DNA of 64,000 nucleotides, taken from assembly GCF_030409875.1 (NCBI RefSeq), contig NZ_JAUFQR010000001.1:992001-1056000 (forward strand), written 5' to 3'. Each line of letters starts with the position of its first letter. Positions within the stretch are counted from its first letter, which is position 1. Of this stretch, positions 17,857-25,635 are shown in pieces. The position numbers and the translations under genes are program-made. Source of the DNA: Chryseobacterium tructae (GTDB lineage Bacteria; Bacteroidota; Bacteroidia; Flavobacteriales; Weeksellaceae). The notes beneath the pieces were generated by a model, which searched no databases, was not told the origin of the DNA, and worked only from the letters and a program-made list of their open reading frames with translations.

Positions 17857-17888
17857 AGTAGCTACTCCCTGGGGAGTAGCTTTCTTTT
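17857..17888 (-). terminator. Hairpin between precursor and enzyme genes, likely partial terminator
   Basis: GCTACTCC (17861-17868) and GGAGTAGC (17873-17880) form a perfect 8-base, GC-containing stem with a 4-base loop. In the minus-strand transcript it lies 15 bases after the precursor stop and just upstream of the LLM start. Only four U follow it, so leaky termination or 3'-end protection is expected. That would give more precursor than enzyme. Confidence 0.6.
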
Positions 17889-17903
17889 GTAAAATGTTCT
17901 GAT

Positions 17904-18089
17904 TTAGAATGATCCGCAGATACATGCATTAGAAGATCTAGTACTTCCAGCTGTACATGTCCAGTGTGTACAGTCAGCAATAGATGTGAATGCTAATTTT
18001 CCTGCCTTTACAGACTTCATTTCGTCAGAGTTCAATTGTGATAACTTCTCTTTTTTAAGAGTTAACTTTTTTGTAAGCTTTTTGCTCAT
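17904..18089 (-). CDS. Class I lanthipeptide precursor peptide
   Basis: A 61-residue peptide. The leader (about 1-30) is lysine-rich, with LTLKKEKLSQLNSDEMKSVKAG. This fits the Bacteroidota natural-product leader pattern KLxLxKExIxxLxxxEMxxIxGG, with AG where GG is usual. The core contains Cys40, Cys45, Cys56 and Cys58 and ten Ser/Thr (35, 36, 41, 44, 46, 49, 50, 52, 53, 60), enough for up to four rings. It is followed by LLM, LanC and LanB genes. The cut site is inferred after Gly30. No dedicated protease or ABC exporter gene is in the window. Ring pattern and activity are unknown. Confidence 0.85.
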   Translation of the reverse strand: MSKKLTKKLTLKKEKLSQLNSDEMKSVKAGKLAFTSIADCTHWTCTAGSTRSSNACICGSF

Positions 18090-18204
18090 GGTTAAAAAAT
18101 TTAAAATTTACCTACTCGTTAGCTTTTCGGTTTCCGCTTTATATGTATTAATTGTAATACCTTATTGATAATGCTAAGTGTATGATATTGTTTTACCCAA
18201 CAAA

Positions 18205-19044
18205 CTAGTCACGTTTATTTTTACTGTAATTAACATCAATATTTGAAATAAAACTTCCCATGCTGGTCTCCCAATCTCCCTGACTCTGATAATGATATAA
18301 CAGATCATTTGACAATGTCTTCTTGGCTGATATTCCAAATATGAAATCTGTATCCTCCTGAGGAATACTTTCTACGAGTTGTAAGGTAATAGCGAGTTTA
18401 TCCAGATGAGTATAGATGAGTTTATATTCCTGAAGATCAATTGTTTGCCATCCTGTTGTGGTGGTTTTGAATATTATATTTTCATTAAGCAGGGATTCAT
18501 AAGGCAATCCATCCTTAACGCTATATATATTTAACTTTAAAGTAATTTCTTTATATCTTGAACTGGGAATAATATGAAAGCTATAGCTGTTAAGCTTAGT
18601 CCAGTTGTAAATATTGAATATTTGACCTTGTTCAATGGTAGGAACGTTTTGATCAAACATTTTAGAGAAGGTAAACATAGGTCTTTTTTTTGCCCCTATT
18701 ATTTCTCTTTTAGTTTTTTGTCCTGTCAGATTAATTTCCCGAATGGCATTCACTTTTTTGCCTAATTTGATATCAGCATTCTTGATGATTTCATTTACCG
18801 TAAGCTTTTTACTTTCATATCCGTTAGCTTCAATAACGACATAATCATTTTTATTCGTGTTATTAGGAATCTCCAAAGAATATTTACCATTGATATCGGT
18901 AATCGTACTTACTTTTTCTTTCCCTATACTTATTGAACTATAGGAAACAGCTTCTCTATCTTCATTCGTGACAGTACCCGAAATTTTTTGTGAAAAAACA
19001 GGCATAGTAAGTAATAAGGCACAGATGGCCATTACAATCCTCAT
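18205..19044 (-). CDS. Secreted carboxypeptidase-like regulatory domain protein
   Basis: A 279-residue exported protein: signal peptide MRIVMAICALLLTMPVFSQ, then a carboxypeptidase-regulatory-like (CarbopepD_reg_2) beta-sandwich at about 22-95, seen as ISGTVTNEDREAVSYSSISIG and TITDINGKYSLEIPN. The C-terminal 160 residues are unassigned and probably beta-rich. In Bacteroidota such domains sit at the front of TonB receptors or on free-standing surface proteins. It is 115 bases upstream of the precursor gene on the same strand. It may be linked to export or immunity of the lanthipeptide, but this family is so common that the link is only positional. Confidence 0.65.
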   Translation of the reverse strand: MRIVMAICALLLTMPVFSQKISGTVTNEDREAVSYSSISIGKEKVSTITDINGKYSLEIPNNTNKNDYVVIEANGYESKKLTVNEIIKNADIKLGKKVNAIREINLTGQKTKREIIGAKKRPMFTFSKMFDQNVPTIEQGQIFNIYNWTKLNSYSFHIIPSSRYKEITLKLNIYSVKDGLPYESLLNENIIFKTTTTGWQTIDLQEYKLIYTHLDKLAITLQLVESIPQEDTDFIFGISAKKTLSNDLLYHYQSQGDWETSMGSFISNIDVNYSKNKRD

Positions 19045-19440
19045 CGTTAGTTATTAGATTTTAATTATTAATTTTTTCTTGAGCCAATATAGGAATTAAT
19101 TTGTATTAATCACTATCGTAGGAATAAAATGGTGATATTTTTTTTATTGTATATGTATTATTTGATCATAATATGTGTGTTATTTTTATGATATGTCAAA
19201 AAATAATATTGAATTTGTAAATGAGTGAAATCTGTTTGTTGTTATTTATTGAAGGGGCGATTAGCTTGTATATATTCAGAATAATTCTAATTTTAATGAT
19301 ATATATAAATTGCAATTTCATTTTTTATTAAAAAAAATAAAATTCACCTTGAATTAGGTGAATTTTTTGTCTTTTTTATCTCATTTTTTCAACGGAAATA
19401 TGATTTTTTTACACTGTTAATGCTTAACCGGTATTTTTAG
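19045..19440. other. Intergenic region with no gene seen
   Basis: About 400 bases, very AT-rich. Apart from the terminator at 19331-19372 I see no open frame with a credible product, no tRNA, and no clear promoter for the minus-strand gene starting at 19044. Confidence 0.5.
19331..19372 (-). terminator. Terminator after the acyl-CoA synthetase gene
   Basis: Perfect 9-base stem AATTCACCT/AGGTGAATT (19341-19349, 19356-19364) with a 6-base loop. The minus-strand side continues into TTTTATTTTTTT. The plus side is also T-rich, so it may work both ways. Confidence 0.75.
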
Positions 19441-21065
19441 TTATAGATTTTTTACATTTTCCAGTCCCAATTCTTTCATAGAAATCTCCCGCATTTCCAC
19501 TTTTCTGATCTTTCCTGAGATGGTCATTGGAAATTCATCCACAAATTTCCAGTATTTCGGAACCTTATAATGGGCAATTTTTCCTTTACAATAGTCTAAA
19601 AGCTCTGTTTCAGTGATTGTAAATCCTTGTCTTACTTTTACCCATGCCATTACTTCTTCGCCGAATTTTTCACTCGGAATGCCAATGATCTGAACATCCA
19701 GAATATGGGTATAGGTATATAAAAAGTCCTCAATTTCTTTAGGTGAAATATTTTCTCCACCGCGAATGATAAGGTCTTTAATTCTTCCGGAAATGGTAAT
19801 ATATCCGTCTTTGTCCATCACTGCCATATCTCCGGTATGCATCCATCGGGCATCATCCAGTACTTTTTTTGTGTTTTCGGGATCATTCCAATACTTCAGC
19901 ATCACAGAATATCCTCTTGTACAAAGCTCACCATGTTCACCACGCTTCAATATTCTTCCGTTCTCATCAACGATCTTTATTTCGAGATGATCCTGAACCG
20001 TTCCCACTGTACTGACTTGTTTCTGCAAAGGAGTCCCAATTAAAGTCTGAGTAGATACAGGAGACGTTTCTGTCATTCCATAACATATACTCATTTCTTT
20101 GATATTCATCAGGCTTTCTACTTTTTTCATGATTTCAGGAGGGCAGACTGACCCAGCCATTACCCCGGTTCTTAAACTTGAAAAATCATAAGAGTCGAAA
20201 TCTTTTACAGCAAGTTCGGCAATAAACATGGTAGGGACACCGTAAAGAGATGTGCATTTCTCATCCGAAACAGCTTTTAATGTAATGTCCGGATCAAAAC
20301 TATCATTTGGAATGACCATGCAGGCTCCATGAGTTGTACAACAGATATTTCCGATAACCATTCCGAAGCAGTGATAAAAGGGAACAGGAATACATACACG
20401 GTCTTTTTCCGTATACTTGAGTCGGATACCAATAAAATATCCATTATTTAAAATATTATGATGGGAGAGGGTAACACCTTTTGGAAATCCTGTAGTTCCT
20501 GAAGTATATTGAATATTGACAGGATCATCAAATTGTACATGTTCCTCGAAGCTGTGAAGTACCTCATCAGAAATATCCTGCCCGTTGTTTACAAATGCCT
20601 CCCAGTTATCATCAAAGAAATTTCATGCTCCAAAGTTGGACATACTTCCTTGGCATATTCAACCATTTCTTTGTAATTACTGGTCTTAAAGCTTAAAGAT
20701 GAAAAAATAAAACGAACCTCAGATTGATTCAGTACATAGGTAAGTTCATGGGTTCTGTAAGCCGGATTGATATTCACTAAAATGGTTCCTATTCTGGCTG
20801 TTGCATACTGAAGAAGAACCCATTCATAGCGGTTGGAAGCCCATATTCCGATTCTGTCACCGGTCTTAGCTCCTAAAAATATCAATGCTTTGGCAATAGC
20901 AGTGGTTTGATTGTAAAATTCCTGGTAGGTAGCTCTGTAATCCTGATGAACACAGACAAGTGCTTCTTGATTGGGAAATTTTTCGACAGTACTTTTCAGA
21001 TTTCCTCCAATAGTCTGTCCTAATAATGGAACCTCAGAAGCTCCATACACATAAGATAAAGGCAT
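19441..21065 (-). CDS. AMP-binding acyl-CoA synthetase, one frameshift in this sequence
   Basis: Activates a fatty or other carboxylic acid with ATP and joins it to CoA. The repaired protein is about 541 residues, the usual length. The P-loop signature YTSGTTGFPKGVTLSH lies around 20500, the second motif reads YGMTETSP, and the catalytic lysine motif SGKIRKVEMRE is near the C-terminus. The frame breaks at 20618-20620. In the coding sense, GAAATTTC should be GAAATTTTC, which restores HEIFFDDNWEAF. Without repair the front part ends about 40 codons before the P-loop. The substrate cannot be read from sequence; FadD-like medium-chain enzymes are the closest type. Confidence 0.88.
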
Positions 21066-21124
21066 AGTAAAAGATTTGGTGAAATAAAATTAACAATAAT
21101 ATCTTGAACTATCGCCTATGGATG

Positions 21125-21799
21125 CTAATTTTCCTGTGAATCGATCTCTTTTAGTTGTTTCAGGTTTTTATCAAGTTTCTTGATGATACTTCCGTACACC
21201 AGTTTGTAATAAAACCAGATCATAGATACTGCCAATAAAGTACTGACTGTAATTCCAACAATAATAATGGTAAGATTAGAGCTGGTAGGTTGTATATTTT
21301 GAGTATTTAAGGTATAAAAAATGAAAGCGATCAATACAAATGTGAACATAAGAAGTAGCACAATACTGATCAGAATAAAGGCATTAACAGTCTTTTTGAA
21401 ATTAATAATTCGGGTGATAAGCCCTTTGAGATTTTCCTCAATTTTAATTTTTCGGTAATTCTGATAAAACTTCAATACGAAATAGGCTGTAATAAATAAG
21501 CTTAAAATTTTGATAGCAAGATAAAAATGTTCAAAGTTATTTTCTACTTCTGTAGCTTCCTGTGCTCCCAATCTTTCTAGGACATTACGGAAACTATCAG
21601 ATTCTTCTTCCTGAAAGAAATAGAATAATCCCAAAACAGAAAATAACAAGAATTCGGCAACGCTGATCCAGAAAATATACTTTACATAATTGCGTGATTT
21701 TCTATTCAACATCTGAAGAATTTCAGTGTTGTCATATTTTGGCTGTACAGGCTGTTCCTGCCATGTTTTTTTAAAGCTATCTAAATCAAATTCAGGCAT
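21125..21799 (-). CDS. Four-helix membrane protein, partner of the ECF sigma factor
   Basis: A 224-residue protein with a cytosolic N-terminus of about 38 residues (DLDSFKKTWQEQPVQPKYDNTEIL). Four hydrophobic segments follow at about 39-63, 92-112, 130-155 and 168-190. The tail is charged. It overlaps the sigma factor gene by eight bases, the usual place for an anti-sigma factor. No zinc-binding ASD motif (HxxxCxxC) is seen, so regulation of the sigma factor is a positional inference. Similar proteins are frequent in Chryseobacterium and are of unknown function. Confidence 0.65.
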   Translation of the reverse strand: MPEFDLDSFKKTWQEQPVQPKYDNTEILQMLNRKSRNYVKYIFWISVAEFLLFSVLGLFYFFQEEESDSFRNVLERLGAQEATEVENNFEHFYLAIKILSLFITAYFVLKFYQNYRKIKIEENLKGLITRIINFKKTVNAFILISIVLLLMFTFVLIAFIFYTLNTQNIQPTSSNLTIIIVGITVSTLLAVSMIWFYYKLVYGSIIKKLDKNLKQLKEIDSQEN

Positions 21800-22283
21800 A
21801 TTTTTCCATCTGTTCTTTAAGGGTTTTCTTTAATCTGTTCATTTTCACGCGAGCATTAACTTCGGTAATTCCGAGGTTTTCTGCAATGTCCTTGTAAGGC
21901 AGATCATCAAGATACATCATGACAATGGCTCTTTCTATATTAGGAAGAGTCTTGATTACAGTATACAAAAGCGAAATTTGTTGTTGCTTTTCATCATCAT
22001 CTTCCACAAAATCTTTGTGGTTGATATCCAGTTCATTGGTAGGAAGGCTTTTGCTTTTTTTTCTAAAGAGGGTAATGGCTGTATTAAGCGCTACACGGTA
22101 CATCCATGTTGAAATTTTGGAATTTCCTTTAAAAGAATCATAACTTCTCCAGAGTTGTAATACAATTTCCTGAAAAAGATCTTCTTCATCTTCCAGCGAA
22201 TTGGTATATAAGCGCGATACTTTAATAATCAAACCCTGATTATCTTTGATAAGCTGCGCAAATTCTTTTTCTCTGGAATTCAT
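21792..22283 (-). CDS. ECF-type RNA polymerase sigma factor
   Basis: A 163-residue group 4 sigma factor. Region 2 includes EDEEDLFQEIVLQLWRSYDSFKGNSKISTWMYRVALN, with the DLxQE and STWMYRVA hallmarks. Region 4 reads LPYKDIAENLGITEVNARVKMNRLKKTLKE, the HTH that binds the -35 element. The acidic linker EDDDEKQQQ joins them. The downstream gene overlaps by eight bases and codes for a membrane protein that may hold the factor inactive. The regulon is unknown. Confidence 0.9.
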   Translation of the reverse strand: MNSREKEFAQLIKDNQGLIIKVSRLYTNSLEDEEDLFQEIVLQLWRSYDSFKGNSKISTWMYRVALNTAITLFRKKSKSLPTNELDINHKDFVEDDDEKQQQISLLYTVIKTLPNIERAIVMMYLDDLPYKDIAENLGITEVNARVKMNRLKKTLKEQMEKYA

Positions 22284-22354
22284 AGATGTATAATGGCACG
22301 AAGATAATAATAATGTGGTAATTGCGGAAGAATAATTATGGAGAAATCGAAGAT

Positions 22355-22520
22355 AATTGGAAGCCTGAAGCTGGAGGCTGGAAGTTATTTTAGAGATTTA
22401 TTTTAAAACTAACCTTAAAATATGATCAGGCAGCCTTGAAAAAAATAATATAAAATGTGTGATAGCTCAACCTTTGTACCTTAATAACTTCCAGCCTCTT
22501 CCTTCCAGCTTCCGGCCTTT
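22355..22520. repeat. Inverted-repeat element upstream of rnpB
   Basis: Two 16-base arms pair perfectly: GAGGCTGGAAGTTATT at 22374-22389 and its complement at 22483-22498. Weaker similarity extends outward (GGAAGC, AGCTGG) for about 15 more bases on each side. The 93 bases between are AT-rich and code for nothing. The outline resembles a short non-autonomous mobile or REP-like element, or a long hairpin. Confidence 0.55.
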
Positions 22521-22545
22521 CTATACTTTTACAGTAAAATTTCTG

Positions 22546-22553
22546 TATCTTTG
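22546..22553 (+). promoter_or_regulatory. rnpB promoter -7 element
   Basis: TATCTTTG matches TAnnTTTG exactly. Its end lies seven bases before the first base of the P1 helix, the expected distance to the transcription start. Confidence 0.65.
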
Positions 22554-22557
22554 CACT

Positions 22558-22882
22558 CGCGAGAAAATCGGCTTGTTGATTTCCCGTTTACGGGAGGTAG
22601 GAAAGTCCGGACACCATAGAGCAGCAAAGCGGATAACATCCGTCACCCGTGAGGGTAGGACAAGTGCAACAGAAAGCAAGTACAGTTCGGCTGTAGTGAA
22701 ACCAGGTAAACTCTTTGCGGTGCAATGGTAAGTATATCGGTTCTTTTCAGCAATGGAAATAGGGGCGGCTCGTCCTGAAAACCGAGGGGTAATCAGCTCA
22801 AGTTTTGCAGCAATGTAAGGCGTAGATAAATAACAGGCGCTTCTTCGGGAGTACAGAATCCGGCTTATAGATTTTCTCGTGA
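22558..22882 (+). ncRNA. rnpB: RNase P RNA
   Basis: The catalytic RNA that trims 5' leaders of tRNA precursors. Conserved blocks are GGAAAGTCCGGAC at 22600-22612, ACAGAAAGCAAG near 22670, the GTGAAACCAGGTAAACTC region near 22697-22714, and ACAGAATCCGGCTTATAG at 22853-22870. The ends pair as helix P1: CGAGAAAATC (22560-22569) with GATTTTCTCG (22870-22879). Length of about 320 bases suits the Bacteroidota class A RNA. The exact ends are inferred from P1 and the promoter. Confidence 0.93.
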
Positions 22883-22905
22883 TTTTATAAAAAAGCTATT
22901 AATTC

Positions 22906-23784
22906 ATGAACAAAAAATTATTGACCTTACTCAAAGTAAGCTTATTCTCGGCTATTGCTCTTTCTTGCTCTAGTGGCTCTGATGACATCACCGAAAACAA
23001 TACTGGTGGAGCTACAGGAAATGCCCTATCATTAATATCTTCAAAGACAGAGGCATCCATTGATACTTCTTTAAAATTTTCTTTTACAGGAGGGACTACT
23101 GAACAAATTAATAATATTAATTGGGATTTTGGAGATGGAAATACGTATCATGGAGATAATTCTTTAGATGCTATTTACCATAATTATAAAGCAGCGGGGA
23201 ATTATACTATAAAGGCAACATTGCTATTAGCCAATGGGAAGAGCGTTGAAAAGACCGTAAAAGTAACAGTTACCGATACCCATATTTTAAAAATTAAAAA
23301 GATTACTATTATTTCTATTCCACAGAAAGAAAATAATTTGAAATTGGTTTACAGTGGCGGAGTCTCGCATTGGGAGAACTTTAAAGGCGCTTGGGATGAG
23401 AGTAAAAGTTATAATACAACTAATCCTGATAAATTTGCGGATCTATTTATAGAAATTGGAAAAGTATCCTCAGTTCCAGCTCTAAATGATCCACATAATC
23501 TGTTAGTGTCACATTTTGAACCCCTATTAACAACAGGTATTTATCCCAATCAAATGAGCTTAGGATTTGATCTTACAGGATACAATGTTTTTATGGGGTA
23601 TGAAACATTACAGTCTGTAAGTCTGGTTTTTAAGGATAGTGATACCTATAATTCATTATTAGAAAATGGCGGACAAGATGAGTTTATTGCTCTCTATTCA
23701 ATTCCAATTTCTGAATTTACAGGGACTTCAAAAACATTTAACTATGGAGAACTTTCATTCAAAGTCGATTTCGAAAAATTATAA
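22906..23784 (+). CDS. PKD-domain lipoprotein
   Basis: A 292-residue lipoprotein: signal KKLLTLLKVSLFSAIALSC with the lipid-bearing cysteine at residue 21, then a Ser/Asp/Gly/Asn-rich spacer as in surface-exposed Bacteroidota lipoproteins. A PKD domain at about 45-125 is marked by NWDFGDGN and HNYKAAGNYTIKATL. The C-terminal 165 residues look beta-rich and are unassigned. PKD domains usually bind glycans or proteins outside the cell. It starts 24 bases after rnpB and may share its transcript. It converges with ppk2 across a shared terminator. Confidence 0.75.
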   Translation: MNKKLLTLLKVSLFSAIALSCSSGSDDITENNTGGATGNALSLISSKTEASIDTSLKFSFTGGTTEQINNINWDFGDGNTYHGDNSLDAIYHNYKAAGNYTIKATLLLANGKSVEKTVKVTVTDTHILKIKKITIISIPQKENNLKLVYSGGVSHWENFKGAWDESKSYNTTNPDKFADLFIEIGKVSSVPALNDPHNLLVSHFEPLLTTGIYPNQMSLGFDLTGYNVFMGYETLQSVSLVFKDSDTYNSLLENGGQDEFIALYSIPISEFTGTSKTFNYGELSFKVDFEKL

Positions 23785-23790
23785 AAAATA

Positions 23791-23816
23791 AAAAGCCTCA
23801 ATTGAGGCTTTTTTTA
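23791..23816. terminator. Bidirectional terminator between PKD lipoprotein and ppk2
   Basis: A 22-base perfect palindrome (23791-23812), AAAAGCCTCAA/TTGAGGCTTTT, with T on the right and A on the left. The ppk2 stop codon overlaps its T tract. Confidence 0.8.
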
Positions 23817-24683
23817 TTCACTTTCCAATTGCTTTTTAGCTTCTTGTAAACTCAGTTTTTCTTTATCTGAAAGTTGAGGATACTTCAAATTCATTTTTTC
23901 CAGAGTATCTATAATGATCTGGATTGCTGCCGTTCTAGCAAACCATTTGTTGTCTGCAGGAAGCACATACCAGGGAGCATGATCCTTTGATGTTTCGTTG
24001 ATTGCTGTTTCATAAGCTTCCATATATTGATCAAATAAAGCTCGCTCCGGAAGGTCTCCCGCAGAAAATTTCCAGTTTTTTTCCTGTTCATTGATTCTGT
24101 CTAAAAGCCTTTTCTTTTGTTCATCCTTAGAAACATGTAGGAAAATTTTGATAATGGTTGTTCCGTTTTGAGCAAGATGTTTCTCGAAGTTTCTGATGCT
24201 TTCATAGCGGTTTTCCCAGAATTTATTGTCAAAATCCTTTACAGAAGACCAAGTTTTTTCACTTAAATTATATTCAGGGTGAACTTTGCACACCAAAACA
24301 CTTTCGTAGTGGGAGCGGTTGAAGATTCCGATCATACCTTTTTGAGGCAAAGCCAGATAATGTCTCCAAAGAAAATCATGAGAATATTCTTTTGAACTCG
24401 GGGTTTTAAAACTGGTTACATTACATCCTTGTGGGTTTACTCCTCCAAAAACATGTTCTATCATACTGTCTTTTCCGGCTGCATCCATAGCCTGAAGCAC
24501 TACTAGAAGAGATTGGCTTCCGTCAGCATACAGTCTTTCTTGTAGTTCACGAAGTTTTTCTTTTTCCTGAATTAATAATTGTGTTCCTTCTTCTTTGGTA
24601 AGTTTTCCCTTATAAGAAGTAGACGCTTTTTTTATTGAGAATTTTCCACTTACCTTAAAGTCATCTGAGAAATTGGTGTCCAT
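23814..24683 (-). CDS. ppk2: Polyphosphate kinase 2 family phosphotransferase
   Basis: A 289-residue PPK2 that uses polyphosphate to phosphorylate AMP and/or ADP. The Walker A segment is LQAMDAAGKDSMIEHV near residues 63-78. Next come GGVNPQGCNVTSFKTP and DFLWRHY, typical of class III enzymes that use both AMP and ADP. The Walker B and lid region is IFNRSHYESVLVCKVHPEY. The C-terminal APWYVLPADNKWFARTA motif is also characteristic. Class III is inferred from motif resemblance. The 118 bases just upstream of its start are a heptamer repeat array, which may affect its expression. Confidence 0.9.
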   Translation of the reverse strand: MDTNFSDDFKVSGKFSIKKASTSYKGKLTKEEGTQLLIQEKEKLRELQERLYADGSQSLLVVLQAMDAAGKDSMIEHVFGGVNPQGCNVTSFKTPSSKEYSHDFLWRHYLALPQKGMIGIFNRSHYESVLVCKVHPEYNLSEKTWSSVKDFDNKFWENRYESIRNFEKHLAQNGTTIIKIFLHVSKDEQKKRLLDRINEQEKNWKFSAGDLPERALFDQYMEAYETAINETSKDHAPWYVLPADNKWFARTAAIQIIIDTLEKMNLKYPQLSDKEKLSLQEAKKQLESE

Positions 24684-24697
24684 ATATTTTTTTATTT

Positions 24698-24815
24698 AAA
24701 GATAAAAGATAAAAGATAAAAGATAAAAGATAAAAGATAAAAGATAAAAGATAAAAGATAAAAGATAAAAGATAAAAGATAAAAGATAAAAGATAAAAGA
24801 TAAAAGATAAAAGAT
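24698..24815. repeat. Heptanucleotide tandem repeat upstream of ppk2
   Basis: About 17 uninterrupted copies of TAAAAGA (on the minus strand TCTTTTA) fill 24698-24815, ending 15 bases before the ppk2 ATG. Read in the ppk2 direction each unit contains TATCTTTT, one base from the -7 consensus TAnnTTTG. Copy number of such a tract can change by slippage. Confidence 0.9.
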
Positions 24816-24878
24816 CTTGTCGTTAAACAACTATTTCCCCATATGCATATCCATTCGGATATCAACATCAATAGGGGG

Positions 24879-24937
24879 CGGGCTTTAGCCCGGCCAATCA
24901 AATAAATAAATCATTAAATTCCATTGGCTTTAGCCAA
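24879..24937. repeat. Paired REP-like palindromes, copy 1
   Basis: Two palindromes with the same CTTTAG centre: CGGGCTTTAGCCCG (24879-24892) and TTGGCTTTAGCCAA (24924-24937), 31 bases apart. The same pair occurs at 37077-37123, so this is an interspersed repeat, not a gene-specific signal. Confidence 0.75.
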
Positions 24938-24990
24938 AACTTAAAAAAAACTGTTTACATCCGGTAGAATATTTTTAATGACTATTAAAT

Positions 24991-25022
24991 ATAACAAAAA
25001 ACCGCCTCAATAGAGACGGTTT
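24991..25022 (-). terminator. Terminator after the DUF1573 gene
   Basis: AACCGCCTC (25000-25008) pairs with GAGACGGTT (25013-25021), with one mismatch. In the minus-strand transcript it is followed by a TTTTTTG tract. Confidence 0.75.
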
Positions 25023-25042
25023 CCTTATTTTTAAGTAGAGAA

Positions 25043-25507
25043 TTACTTCGCAGCAGCTTTTTTAGCAACTTTTGCAGCTTTTTTCTCAGCTTTAGCAGCT
25101 TCTTTCTGCTCAGCCGGAGTTAATACTTTTGCTTCAGGAGCATTAGCATCTACATTTCCTTTGATGTAGATTACGCTTCTGCTGTTAGCAGGGTCGTTAG
25201 AGAAAACTTCAATCATTTTGTTGAATCCACCTGTAAGAGCAGTGTTATATCCAACTTTGATCTTAGCAGATTTTCCTGGCATGATCGGATCTTGGCTGAA
25301 TTCTGGAGTTGTACATCCACAAGATGGTTTTACATTTGAAATGATCAAAGGCTTATCACCAGTGTTTGTTACTGTAAAGAATCTTGTACCATCAGAACTA
25401 GGCTTAATGTTACCATAGTCGAAAGTAGTTTTATCAAACGTAATCGTTTGTGCAGATGCTAGTGCAAATGTTCCAAATAATGCAATTCCTGCAATTAATT
25501 TCTTCAT
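25043..25507 (-). CDS. Secreted DUF1573 domain protein
   Basis: A 154-residue exported protein. I start it at 25507 (MKKLIAGIALFG...) because an earlier in-frame ATG at 25552 lies inside the promoter's -7 element, and because this start gives a clean signal peptide cut near ASA. The DUF1573 beta-sandwich (about 20-115) shows FDYGNIKPSSDGTRFFTVTNTGDKPLIISNVKPSCGCTTPE split around the conserved CGCT motif. The last 25 residues are an unusual Lys/Ala-rich tail (KAEKKAAKVAKKAAAK), probably extended and positively charged. DUF1573 proteins are abundant in Bacteroidota and of unclear function. It is divergent from valS. Confidence 0.85.
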   Translation of the reverse strand: MKKLIAGIALFGTFALASAQTITFDKTTFDYGNIKPSSDGTRFFTVTNTGDKPLIISNVKPSCGCTTPEFSQDPIMPGKSAKIKVGYNTALTGGFNKMIEVFSNDPANSRSVIYIKGNVDANAPEAKVLTPAEQKEAAKAEKKAAKVAKKAAAK

Positions 25508-25549
25508 ATTCTTGAATGTTAATATGTTTGTTAGATAAATTTTGTGAAA

Positions 25550-25557
25550 CAAAGTTA
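25550..25557 (-). promoter_or_regulatory. Promoter -7 element of the DUF1573 gene
   Basis: TAACTTTG on the minus strand (25557-25550), an exact TAnnTTTG match 42 bases before the chosen ATG. It lies back to back with the valS promoter, 42 bases apart. Confidence 0.55.
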
Positions 25558-25599
25558 AAAATTATTTTAATTCATGCTTAAAAATTTTTTTCTTTAGAC

Positions 25600-25607
25600 T
25601 ATTTTTG
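25600..25607 (+). promoter_or_regulatory. valS promoter -7 element
   Basis: TATTTTTG matches TAnnTTTG exactly. Transcription would begin near 25614, which excludes a start codon at 25612 and supports the ATG at 25636. Confidence 0.55.
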
Positions 25608-25635
25608 CAAATTGCAAGCCAAAGAAATAGAATTT

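Noticed and set aside
22459..22731. A 90-codon open frame
   Set aside because: It lies across the rnpB promoter and the first half of the RNase P RNA, so it is a chance frame.
24692..24901. A 69-codon open frame with repeated IFYLLSF units
   Set aside because: It is only the heptamer repeat read as protein, plus the adjacent palindrome. It has no start context and no family.
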